13,943 nucleotides of DNA from Labilithrix sp. (GTDB lineage Bacteria > Myxococcota > Polyangia > Polyangiales > Polyangiaceae). The stretch lies in contig JAQBQL010000227.1 of the NCBI GenBank assembly GCA_028287035.1, forward strand, positions 1 through 13,943, read 5' to 3'. Each line of letters starts with the position of its first letter. The first letter of the stretch is position 1. The translations under genes were made by a program, and so were the position numbers. Of this stretch, positions 1 to 11,657 are shown piece after piece. A model generated the notes under the pieces. The model had not been told where the DNA came from and made no database searches. It saw only the letters and a program-made list of their open reading frames with translations.

Positions 1-1179
1 GATGGTCGAGGCCTCGATGGCGACGGGCGCGTCGAGCGTCAGGAGCCCGATGCTCGCGCCGCCACCATGGCCTCCTCCTCCTCCGCCGCCACCACAGCCT
101 CCGCACGCGCCGCCGCCGCCACCGTTGAGGCTGGTGCCCGCCGCGTTGTTGGAGCCGCCGCCGCCGCCGCCCTGCCCGGGCTTGCCGGTGGGACCTGCAG
201 CGCCGTCACCGGGGTGCCAGCCCATGGCGTCGACGGTGCCGAGCACCGGGAACGGGGCGTCCACGGAGGGCGGAGCGGCCGACCCGAGCGTGCTGCCGCT
301 GCTCGCGCCGCTCGCGCACTCGGCCGAGGTCTGGCCCCTCCCTGGGCTCGTGGAGGGGGACTGGACCGGCAGGCCGCTCTCTCCGCTCCCTTTGCCGTTC
401 GCGCTTCCGCCGGCGCCGCCCGTCGACGTGTCGCCACCGCCGGCGCAGGTGCAGATCTTGGTGATTCCGCCGGTGATCCCGCTGGCGTTGTTGCCGGTGT
501 ATTCCCCGCCACCGGTCAGCGCGGCGGGCGCCGCCTCTGCGCCGTCGGCGCCTTGCTCCGCGAGGCCCGCGGTCGCGAGGACACGGCGAAGGGTGACGCG
601 CGGAGAGCTCGCCACGAAGATCGCGATGCTCGACGTCGCCTTCGGGCTCACCGAGGCCGGAGACACCTGGAGGTCGGACAGCATGACGTCGCCGGCGACG
701 CCGGTCACGGTGAGCGCGACGCCGGCGTCGCGGGGCGCGATGACCGCGCGGCCGCCCGCGTAGCTCCACGTGCCGCATGCGAAGCCGCCGATGATCGCGA
801 CCTTCCTCGTCACCGTGACCGCCTCGGGGTACGTGGCGGGGCACGCGTAGATGCGCGCGCGGCCCGTCTTGTGGAGCGCCGCGCCGATCGACCGGAGCGG
901 CTCCTCGCGGGTGCCGGGGTTGAGGTCGGTACCGCTGTTCCCGTCCACGAAGAGGGCATAGGAGTTCACGGCGCAGGCGACTGCGTCCTTCGCGTCGGCG
1001 GCGGCGTCGCATCCGGGAGGGGCCGGGTTGGCCGCGGCGTCCTCGTCGCTGCCGGCGTCGGTCGCGTCCGGCGCGAGCGGGGCGGGAGCATCGCTCACGC
1101 AGCCGACGAGGACCGCGCCGAGGACCGCCAGCGTGGTGCCGAGGGTCGTCTTGATGGCGCGAGGCTTCCGGTGAGACAT
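1..1179 (-). CDS. Gly-rich beta-helix-type lipoprotein, partial (C-terminus beyond the left edge)
   Basis: 393 codons are visible and the frame is still open at base 1, so the C-terminus is missing. The N-terminus is a lipoprotein signal: basic residues, a hydrophobic stretch, then a lipobox LVGC with the lipidated Cys at residue 27. An acidic Ala/Pro/Asp linker follows. Residues about 74-102 (LFVDGNSGTDLNPGT, then EEPLRSIGAAL) match the start of DUF1565/right-handed beta-helix surface proteins, and residues 103-200 alternate short beta-type segments. From about residue 230 the chain is Gly/Ser/Ala-rich, ending in near-pure Gly runs around residues 345-375. A surface-exposed or outer-membrane location is inferred; no catalytic motif is seen. 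ATG at 1179 is chosen because it begins the signal peptide directly. An ATG at 1183 is in a different frame that gives an Arg-rich product. The DUF4334 gene lies 80 bp upstream on the same strand, so co-transcription is possible. Confidence 0.8.
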   Translation of the reverse strand, partial: MSHRKPRAIKTTLGTTLAVLGAVLVGCVSDAPAPLAPDATDAGSDEDAAANPAPPGCDAAADAKDAVACAVNSYALFVDGNSGTDLNPGTREEPLRSIGAALHKTGRARIYACPATYPEAVTVTRKVAIIGGFACGTWSYAGGRAVIAPRDAGVALTVTGVAGDVMLSDLQVSPASVSPKATSSIAIFVASSPRVTLRRVLATAGLAEQGADGAEAAPAALTGGGEYTGNNASGITGGITKICTCAGGGDTSTGGAGGSANGKGSGESGLPVQSPSTSPGRGQTSAECASGASSGSTLGSAAPPSVDAPFPVLGTVDAMGWHPGDGAAGPTGKPGQGGGGGGSNNAAGTSLNGGGGGACGGCGGGGGGGGHGGGASIGLLTLDAPVAIEASTI

Positions 1180-1195
1180 CCATGGACGATAGAGC

Positions 1196-1224
1196 ACGAC
1201 GAGCGGTCCGTGCAGCTTCGTCGT
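1196..1224 (-). other. Possible stem-loop between two minus-strand genes
   Basis: The arms ACGACGA (1196-1202) and TCGTCGT (1218-1224) are perfectly complementary around a 15-nt loop. It sits between the DUF4334 stop and the lipoprotein start. No T-run follows it in the minus direction, so it is not a classical intrinsic terminator. It could be a weak attenuator or chance in GC-rich DNA. Confidence 0.2.
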
Positions 1225-1259
1225 CGCGCCCGCCCACCTTGTGGCGAGGCGTGCGCCCG

Positions 1260-1796
1260 CTAGGTGGCGCGGCGCAGGATGAAGAAGAAGAGCCGCTCGT
1301 CGCCGCGGCGGTCCATGGCGCCGAGCAGCGTGCGGTCGTCGACGGCGCGGAAGCTGTCCTGGATCGGCAGGTGGTCGTAGATCATCGTCGCGCTCGTCTT
1401 GCCGCGCAGCTCCATGGTGCGGAGGCGCGCGCGCGGCTCGGTCGTGCCGAGGCCCGCGCGCAGCACCGGGAGGGCGCGGCGTGCCAGGGGTGCGAGCGCG
1501 CGCGGAACGAGCGGAGCGACGCTGATCGGCACCTTGCGCGGGTCGACGGGGAAGATGTCGCCGCCCGGCGTCTGGAAGAGCAGCGGATGCACGCGCTCGA
1601 GATCCAGGAACTCCTTGCCATACCAGCCGCTCGGGGCGAGGAGACCGTTCATCGGATGACCGGTATCGATCTCGCTGCCACGCCAGCGGCCGATCATCGT
1701 GTCGAGTGGGACGGCGGGGAGCGAGTCGAAGAAGGCGGTCGCCTCGGCGTCGGAGGTGCCGTGCTCCAGCCCGGCCAGTTGCTCGCTTGCGCTCAT
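1260..1796 (-). CDS. GXWXG / DUF4334 family protein
   Basis: A 178-residue cytoplasmic protein with no signal peptide or membrane helix. Residues 36-40 are GRWRG, the GxWxG signature of the N-terminal domain, followed by a typical HPMNGLL and a GWYGKEF segment. Residues about 125-176 carry the DUF4334 signature: an allele with TMIYDHLPIQDSFR, then a DDRTLLGAMDRRG segment and an aromatic FFFILRR end. The pair of domains and the length match the usual full family member. The biochemical role of this family is not established as far as I know, so I give none. ATG at 1796 is supported by a GAGGGA ribosome-binding site 7 nt upstream. A longer frame reading back to 2027 only translates intergenic repeats. 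It may form a transcription unit with the lipoprotein gene 80 bp downstream. Confidence 0.87.
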   Translation of the reverse strand: MSASEQLAGLEHGTSDAEATAFFDSLPAVPLDTMIGRWRGSEIDTGHPMNGLLAPSGWYGKEFLDLERVHPLLFQTPGGDIFPVDPRKVPISVAPLVPRALAPLARRALPVLRAGLGTTEPRARLRTMELRGKTSATMIYDHLPIQDSFRAVDDRTLLGAMDRRGDERLFFFILRRAT

Positions 1797-1813
1797 TGGC
1801 AGTCCCTCACGGT
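1790..1813 (-). promoter_or_regulatory. DUF4334 ribosome-binding region resembling half of the intergenic repeat
   Basis: Read on the minus strand, ACCGTGAGGGA (1803-1813) is an exact 11-nt match to the outer flank plus first core bases of the repeat copies at 1941-1951 and 1979-1989. The GAGGGA within it is the best Shine-Dalgarno sequence for the ATG at 1796. It may be a truncated repeat copy captured as a 5' UTR, or coincidence. Confidence 0.35.
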
Positions 1814-1875
1814 GCGCTCCCTCGACATGGGAGGAGTGTATTCCGCGCGCCGGGGAGAAGCGACGGGGTCCGGAA

Positions 1876-1888
1876 TCGTTCGGATCCC
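1876..1888 (-). repeat. Intergenic repeat core, copy 1 (reverse orientation)
   Basis: TCGTTCGGATCCC matches all 13 bases of the family core in reverse orientation (forward taken as GGGATCCGAACGA). Its flanks differ from the other copies, so it is a solitary, more diverged member. Confidence 0.7.
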
Positions 1889-1926
1889 TGCCGGATGGCG
1901 CGACGGGCGGGGGGGGCTGGAGGGCG

Positions 1927-2003
1927 GAAAGTCGTTCGGATCCCTCACGGTTCCCGGGCCACGAGCCGGGTCCGGGGGACCGTGAGGGATCCGAACGACT
2001 TTC
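1927..2003. repeat. Perfect 25-bp inverted repeat made of two repeat copies
   Basis: Bases 1927-1951 are exactly complementary to 1979-2003, with a 27-nt spacer. Each arm is one copy of the repeat (reverse then forward), including the core GGGATCCGAACGACTTTC and the flank ACCGTGA. The pairing can extend by a G-T pair and three G-C pairs into the spacer (CCC at 1953-1955 with GGG at 1975-1977). As RNA it would be a very stable hairpin; as DNA it could extrude or bind a dimeric protein. It lies in the gap between divergently transcribed genes, so it is not positioned as a terminator for either. Confidence 0.9.
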
Positions 2004-2032
2004 GGCCCCTGCGGGCCCCCGCCTCACGCGCG

Positions 2033-2060
2033 GACCGTGAGGGATCCGAACGACTTCGGC
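2033..2060 (+). repeat. Intergenic repeat core, copy 4 (forward orientation)
   Basis: It contains GACCGTGAGGGATCCGAACG followed by ACTTCGG. It shares the ACCGTGA flank and GGATCC core with the two arms of the adjacent inverted repeat. Of the 18 bases of the array consensus, 16 match. Confidence 0.85.
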
Positions 2061-2093
2061 GTGAGCGCGCGCGCCGCGCCGGTGAGCGCGCGC
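2061..2093 (+). repeat. Short direct repeat in the divergent gap
   Basis: GTGAGCGCGCGC occurs at 2061-2072 and again at 2082-2093, a 21-bp offset. It lies about 90-120 bp upstream of the small lipoprotein gene. It may be promoter-associated, but CG-runs like this arise easily in such DNA and I see no clear -35/-10 pair. Confidence 0.35.
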
Positions 2094-2165
2094 ACGCCGT
2101 GACCTCCCAGATCCCGCGCATTCCGCGGTGCCACACGCGGCACGAGCATTGCCAGAGCGCTCCTC

Positions 2166-2173
2166 GAAGGAGA
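2166..2173 (+). promoter_or_regulatory. Strong ribosome-binding site of the small lipoprotein gene
   Basis: GAAGGAGA lies 6 nt before the ATG at 2180. It is a near-ideal Shine-Dalgarno match and fixes the start of this short gene. Confidence 0.7.
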
Positions 2174-2179
2174 CTGCCG

Positions 2180-2437
2180 ATGAAACGACCGATGAGTATC
2201 GCCCTCTTGTTCCCGATCCTGATGGCCGCGTGCGCCGCCGATACCGAGCCCGACGAGGTCCAGACCGAGATCACGAACCAGGGCGTCGACCCCGCCCAGG
2301 CGAGCAAGCCGAAGACCCCGCTCTGCCTCGACGGCGAGGTGCTCTCGTGCACGCTCGGACCGCCGCCGGTCTGCTCGTGCAAGGTGAAGCCGACCGCCCC
2401 CATGCCGACGGTCGTGGCTCGCGCGACGGCGCCCTAG
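2180..2437 (+). CDS. Small Cys-containing lipoprotein, unknown function
   Basis: An 85-residue protein that I do not recognise. Residues 1-18 form a lipoprotein signal: Lys/Arg at 2-3, a hydrophobic stretch, and a lipobox MAAC with Cys18 as the expected lipid anchor. The mature part has an acidic stretch (residues 21-30) and then a Cys-containing segment. Cys49, Cys57, Cys65 and Cys67 sit in the pattern C-x7-C-x7-C-x-C, which could form two disulfides in the periplasm or bind a metal. A Pro/Thr/Ala tail ends the chain. A strong ribosome-binding site and a proper signal sequence argue that this is a real gene despite its length. The stop lies 1 bp from the stop of the convergent MATE gene. The promoter must lie in the repeat-bearing gap upstream. 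Confidence 0.75.
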   Translation: MKRPMSIALLFPILMAACAADTEPDEVQTEITNQGVDPAQASKPKTPLCLDGEVLSCTLGPPPVCSCKVKPTAPMPTVVARATAP

Positions 2438-2438
2438 C

Positions 2439-3878
2439 TCAGAGGTTGATCGACTTCCACGAGCCGCCCCTGAACTTCAGGGACATCACGATGCAGGCAA
2501 CGATCGAGTAGGCCACCGCGGCAAACCACATCCCGGACAGACCGAAGCGCGTGCCGAGGACCCACGCCATCGGCACGAGCACCACGAACACCATGCAGAA
2601 CTGCGCGGCCGCCACGAACTTCGTGTTGCCCGCGCCGAAGAGCGCCTCGCTCAGGATCATCGCGACCGCGATGATCGGCGTGACGATGCCCATCATGCGC
2701 ATCGGCACGAGCGCGGCCGCCTGCACGCCCGGCGAGTGCGAGATGAAGTGGACGATCTGCGGCGTGAACACGACGCCCTCCAGCAGCCCGACGACGCCGA
2801 AGAGCACGAGGCCGAGCCGCACGCTGGCCCAGCCGAAGCGCGACGCGTCGTCGGGACGCTTGGCGGCGAGCGACTGCGCGACCAGCGTGGCCGTCGCCGT
2901 CCCGAACGCGAGGCACGCCGTGAACGTGAGCTTCAGGAGCGCCACGATGTCGGTGGTGGCCGCGCCGTTGACCGCCTCGCGCTCGCCGTTCGCGCCGAGC
3001 ACCGCGGCGGCATCGAGCCGGCCCGCCACCTTCGTGAAGAGGCCGAAGCCGACCATCATCACGATGGTGGCGAGCGCCGCCGGGATCGACAGCTTGAGGA
3101 TGTCCCACGTGAGGCTCCGCGAGATCAGCGACCAGCGGAGGAAGGGGTACTTCGCGCGCTCGCGCACCGCGAAGTAGATCATGATGAGGAGCCCGACCCA
3201 CGTGGCGATGAACGCCGCGAAGCCGGCGCCCGGCGCGCCCATCGCCCGGATGCCGAGCGCGGCATTACCGAAGATGAAGAGCCAGCACAGCATGACGTTG
3301 AACACGTTCATGATGAGCGCCGACACGAGGTGCACCCACGTCTTGCCGATGCCGTCGAAGAAGGCCTTGAAGGCCATCGTCATGCCCATCGACACGACGC
3401 CGAGCAGCCGCCACCGCGAGTAGGACAGCGCGATCGAGTGCGCCTCCGGCACCGGCAGCATCAGGTGGAGCAGCCGGTCGATGGTGACGAAGCCGAGGAT
3501 GCTGAGCCCGATGCCGGCGATGACGCAGAACCACGCCGCGTTGCCGAGCACGCCGGCCGCCGCCTCGTAGCGGCGCTCCGCGAACCGCCGCGCGGTGTAC
3601 GCCTGCGTGCCGACGCTGATCGCGCTCAGCGATCCGCCGAAAAGCCACACGAGGAGCAGCGAGGGCAAGAGCGCGGCCTGCGCGTTCGAGTCCTGCGGGT
3701 GGGGCAGGCGCGAGAAGAAGAAGACGTCGATCTCGTTGACGAGGCTCTGCGAGAGCATCGCGATGACGGTCGGCATCGCGAGCCGCAGGATCGTCCGGTA
3801 CGGCGGTCCCGAGATGAGCTCGAGGTTGACGTCGGCACGCTCACCGGTGGGGCTTGCGGGTACGGTCGCGGTCGCCAT
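2439..3878 (-). CDS. MATE-family multidrug/metabolite exporter
   Basis: A 479-residue, very hydrophobic inner-membrane protein with about 12 helices in two homologous halves, the usual MATE length and layout. The first half opens with ILRLAMPTVIAMLSQSLVNE, the typical first MATE helix with its conserved Pro, followed by IDVFFFSRL. GVVSMGMTMAFKAFFDGIGK and the Asn-rich helix SALIMNVFNVMLCWLFIFG are typical of later helices. The second half repeats the pattern with KLSIPAALATIVMMVGF and SEALFGAGNTKFVAAAQ. The family exports cationic drugs or metabolites in exchange for Na+ or H+; the substrate cannot be read here. ATG at 3878 is chosen because it lies just before the cytoplasmic lead. GGAGGA lies 12 nt upstream, slightly far, and a GTG at 3890 is in frame but sits on that site. 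Earlier in-frame starts would run into the divergent gene's upstream region. No repressor gene is adjacent. Confidence 0.93.
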   Translation of the reverse strand: MATATVPASPTGERADVNLELISGPPYRTILRLAMPTVIAMLSQSLVNEIDVFFFSRLPHPQDSNAQAALLPSLLLVWLFGGSLSAISVGTQAYTARRFAERRYEAAAGVLGNAAWFCVIAGIGLSILGFVTIDRLLHLMLPVPEAHSIALSYSRWRLLGVVSMGMTMAFKAFFDGIGKTWVHLVSALIMNVFNVMLCWLFIFGNAALGIRAMGAPGAGFAAFIATWVGLLIMIYFAVRERAKYPFLRWSLISRSLTWDILKLSIPAALATIVMMVGFGLFTKVAGRLDAAAVLGANGEREAVNGAATTDIVALLKLTFTACLAFGTATATLVAQSLAAKRPDDASRFGWASVRLGLVLFGVVGLLEGVVFTPQIVHFISHSPGVQAAALVPMRMMGIVTPIIAVAMILSEALFGAGNTKFVAAAQFCMVFVVLVPMAWVLGTRFGLSGMWFAAVAYSIVACIVMSLKFRGGSWKSINL

Positions 3879-3923
3879 GCGGAAAGCCACTCCTCCGTAA
3901 GCCAGCCCGCGTGGCTTGGCAAG

Positions 3924-3939
3924 GTTTCCCATGTGAAAC
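3924..3939. promoter_or_regulatory. 16-bp near-palindrome between divergent MATE and TPR-lipoprotein genes
   Basis: GTTTCCCATGTGAAAC is symmetric at 14 of 16 bases around a CATG centre, with perfect GTTTC/GAAAC arms. It lies 46 bp upstream of the exporter start and 66 bp upstream of the lipoprotein start, as a repressor operator would. It is also unusually AT-containing for this DNA. No regulator gene is visible nearby, so the operator role is inferred. Confidence 0.35.
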
Positions 3940-4004
3940 GCGGGTGAACGACGACGCTCGCGCGGGTTGCTCGCGAGGGAGGAACGCGGTTTAAGGTGCT
4001 CGCC

Positions 4005-4814
4005 ATGCGGATCCCCACAACGGTCGTTCTCTGCCTGCTCCTCGCGAGCGGCGCCTCGGGCTGCGTCGCCACCCAGCAGGAGCACCAGGCGGTCGTGGCG
4101 CGGACGACGCAGCTCGAGAAGGACCTCCAGCAGTCGCGCGCCGATCTCGTCGCGATCCGCGCCGACCTCGAGGCGACGCGCCAGCGCCTCGACAACGCGC
4201 TCCGCGCGAACGCCGACTCGAGCAGCGATCTCCTCACCTCGAAGCAGCGCCTCAACGACATCGTCGGCCGCGTCGACGAGGTCGCGCACGGGATGGACGA
4301 CCTGCGGAAGGACGTGAGCGCCTCACGCACCGAGCTCTACGCGCGCCTGGATGACCTCAAGCGTGCCCAGGCGGCGGCGCCGGTCGCTGCGCCCGCGCCG
4401 ATCGTCGCGCCCGCCGACAAGGCTGCACACTACAAGCAGCTCGAGGACGCCTACGCGCGCAAGGACTGGGCGACGCTCCGCGCGCTCGCCCCCGAGTACG
4501 TGAACCGCTACCCCACCGACGACAAGGCCGACGAGGCGCTCTTCTTCGTCGGCTCGGGCGACCTGCTCGACGGGCGCCCGAGCTCGGCGCTCGGTCAGTT
4601 CAACCGCGTGCTCAAGCTGTTCCCGCGGTCCAACGTGCTCGACAAGACGCTCTACTCGATGGGCGACGCCTACCTCATGCTGCACGACTGCGTGAACGCG
4701 AAGGTCGCGTACGACGCGTGCGAGAAGCGGTTCGCGAAGGAGAAGCTCGGCGCCGACGCCCGGAAGCAGCTCGAGCAGATCCAGAAGAGCCCCCCCGGGC
4801 TCTGCGCGCCCTAG
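4005..4814 (+). CDS. Coiled-coil and TPR lipoprotein, YbgF/CpoB-like
   Basis: A 269-residue protein. Its signal peptide ends in a lipobox ASGC with Cys20 as the likely lipid anchor. Residues about 25-110 are a long heptad-rich helix (QLEKDLQQSRADLVAIRADL and onward), fitting a parallel coiled coil. An Ala/Pro linker lies at about 112-133. Residues about 136-260 are TPR-like helices, including DKADEALFFVGSGDLLDGRP and LYSMGDAYLMLHDC. Coiled coil plus C-terminal TPRs is the layout of YbgF/CpoB, the periplasmic partner of Tol-Pal that coordinates envelope constriction. However, no tol or pal gene is in the window and YbgF is not normally a lipoprotein, so I stop at 'like'. An AAGGTG 6 nt before ATG 4005 supports this start; a GTG at 3996 would add three residues. 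Its stop is 6 bp from the stop of the convergent kinase gene. Confidence 0.88.
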   Translation: MRIPTTVVLCLLLASGASGCVATQQEHQAVVARTTQLEKDLQQSRADLVAIRADLEATRQRLDNALRANADSSSDLLTSKQRLNDIVGRVDEVAHGMDDLRKDVSASRTELYARLDDLKRAQAAAPVAAPAPIVAPADKAAHYKQLEDAYARKDWATLRALAPEYVNRYPTDDKADEALFFVGSGDLLDGRPSSALGQFNRVLKLFPRSNVLDKTLYSMGDAYLMLHDCVNAKVAYDACEKRFAKEKLGADARKQLEQIQKSPPGLCAP

Positions 4815-4820
4815 GTCGTC

Positions 4821-7604
<2,784 letters not shown>

Positions 7605-7704
7605 AAGGAGAGCGCCGCCGTCGGGCCAAGTTTCGGACGCAATCGCCGGTCGTGCTCGGGCACTCACCCTTTCGATCGCCCGTGGCCTCTGCTAAGCGGC
7701 AGCC

Positions 7705-11058
<3,354 letters not shown>

Positions 11059-11096
11059 CGCGGGCGACGCTCGCGGCTTCCGGGGCGCGGCGCGGG

Positions 11097-11376
11097 CAAA
11101 CTCGTTCGGATCCCCCGCGTATCTCCGCGGCGCGCGGGGAGTGCGAGGCGCCCAAACTCGTTCGGATCCCCCGCGTATCTGCGCGCTGAGCGGGGTGTGC
11201 GGGGCGGCCAAACTCGTTCGGATCCCGGCGTATCTGCGCGCTGAGCGGGGTATGCGGGGCGGCCAAACTCGTTCGGATGCCCCATGCATCTCCGCGGTGA
11301 GCGGGGTGTGCGAGGCAGCCAAAGTCGTTCGGATCCCCCGCGCATCTCCGCGGCGCGAGGGGTGTGGGACGGCGCC
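11097..11376 (-). repeat. Left arm of convergent repeat array: five tandem reverse units of about 56 bp
   Basis: Units start at 11097, 11153, 11209, 11264 and 11320 (periods 56, 56, 55, 56). Each begins with the core CAAACTCGTTCGGATCCC. The match is exact in units 1-3; unit 4 has GGATGC and unit 5 has AAAGTCG. The rest of each unit is also conserved: CGCGTATCT or CGCGCATCT, then CGCG, then GCGGGG or similar, then GTG, then GGCGGC-like. CCCCGC/GCGGGG segments in most units can pair as a 6-7 bp stem. The flank after the core differs from that in the right arm and the 1.9-kb locus. No open frame survives across units because the period is not a multiple of three. Confidence 0.93.
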
Positions 11377-11400
11377 GTCGTGGCGGCGCGGCCATCGTCA
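11377..11400. other. Junction between the two arms of the repeat array
   Basis: Twenty-four bases separate the last reverse unit from the first forward core. The last part, GCCATCGTCA, resembles the end of a forward unit (CCGATCGTGA), so it may be the remnant of an earlier forward unit. Nothing else is recognisable in it. Confidence 0.5.
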
Positions 11401-11638
11401 GGGATCCGAACGAGTTTGACGGGTTCAGGCGTCCCGGGGCGGCTGCCGACCGTGAGGGATCCGAACGAGTTTGACGGGTTCAGGGGGCCCCGGGCGGCTG
11501 CTGATCGTGAGGGATCCGAACGAGTTTGACGGGTTCAGGGGGCCCCGGGCCGCTGCCGATCGTGAGGGATCCGAACGAGTTTGAGGGGTTCAGGGGGCCC
11601 CGGGCCGCTGGTGACCGTGAGGGATCCGAACGAGTTTG
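11401..11638 (+). repeat. Right arm of convergent repeat array: four 55-bp forward units plus a terminal core
   Basis: The core GGGATCCGAACGAGTTTG occurs unchanged at 11401, 11456, 11511, 11566 and 11621, exactly 55 bp apart each time. Units 1-4 are near-identical along their length: core, ACGGGTTCAGG, a GGGGCCCCGGGC segment (GTCCCGGGGC in unit 1), GCTG, then CGATCGTGA or CGACCGTGA. The fifth copy is only the core and leads straight into sequence before the stop of the membrane gene. The CCGTGA flank is shared with the copies at 1.9-2.06 kb. The very low divergence suggests recent amplification. Confidence 0.95.
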
Positions 11639-11657
11639 GCCGCTCGCGGCGGGATGC

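Noticed and set aside
2..763. Pro-rich plus-strand frame of 253 codons
   Set aside because: It is the antisense of the Gly codon runs of the lipoprotein, which has a proper signal peptide and DUF1565-type motif on the minus strand.
206..1237. Arg-rich minus-strand frame of 343 codons starting at 1237
   Set aside because: It overlaps the lipoprotein in another frame, is dominated by Arg, and shows no signal or motif.
1706..2179. Long N-terminal extension of the small lipoprotein
   Set aside because: The extension translates the repeat region, and the signal peptide begins at the ATG at 2180 behind a strong ribosome-binding site.
2736..3947. Plus-strand frame of 403 codons over the MATE gene
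   Set aside because: Antisense to clear transmembrane coding sequence; its His/Arg/Glu/Asp-rich content is a shadow of hydrophobic codons.
7605..7704. Pyrimidine-type attenuator or riboswitch before carB
   Set aside because: The 100-bp gap shows only a weak CTGC/GCAG pairing near 7690, with no T-run or leader peptide.
11474..11500. tRNA T-arm (GGGTTCAGG in the forward repeat units)
   Set aside because: Only the GGTTC word resembles a T-loop; the rest of a cloverleaf is absent and the unit is too short.
11097..11638. CRISPR array
   Set aside because: The repeat is only 18 bp, the sequences between repeats are nearly identical to each other instead of unique, orientation flips in the middle, and no cas gene is present.
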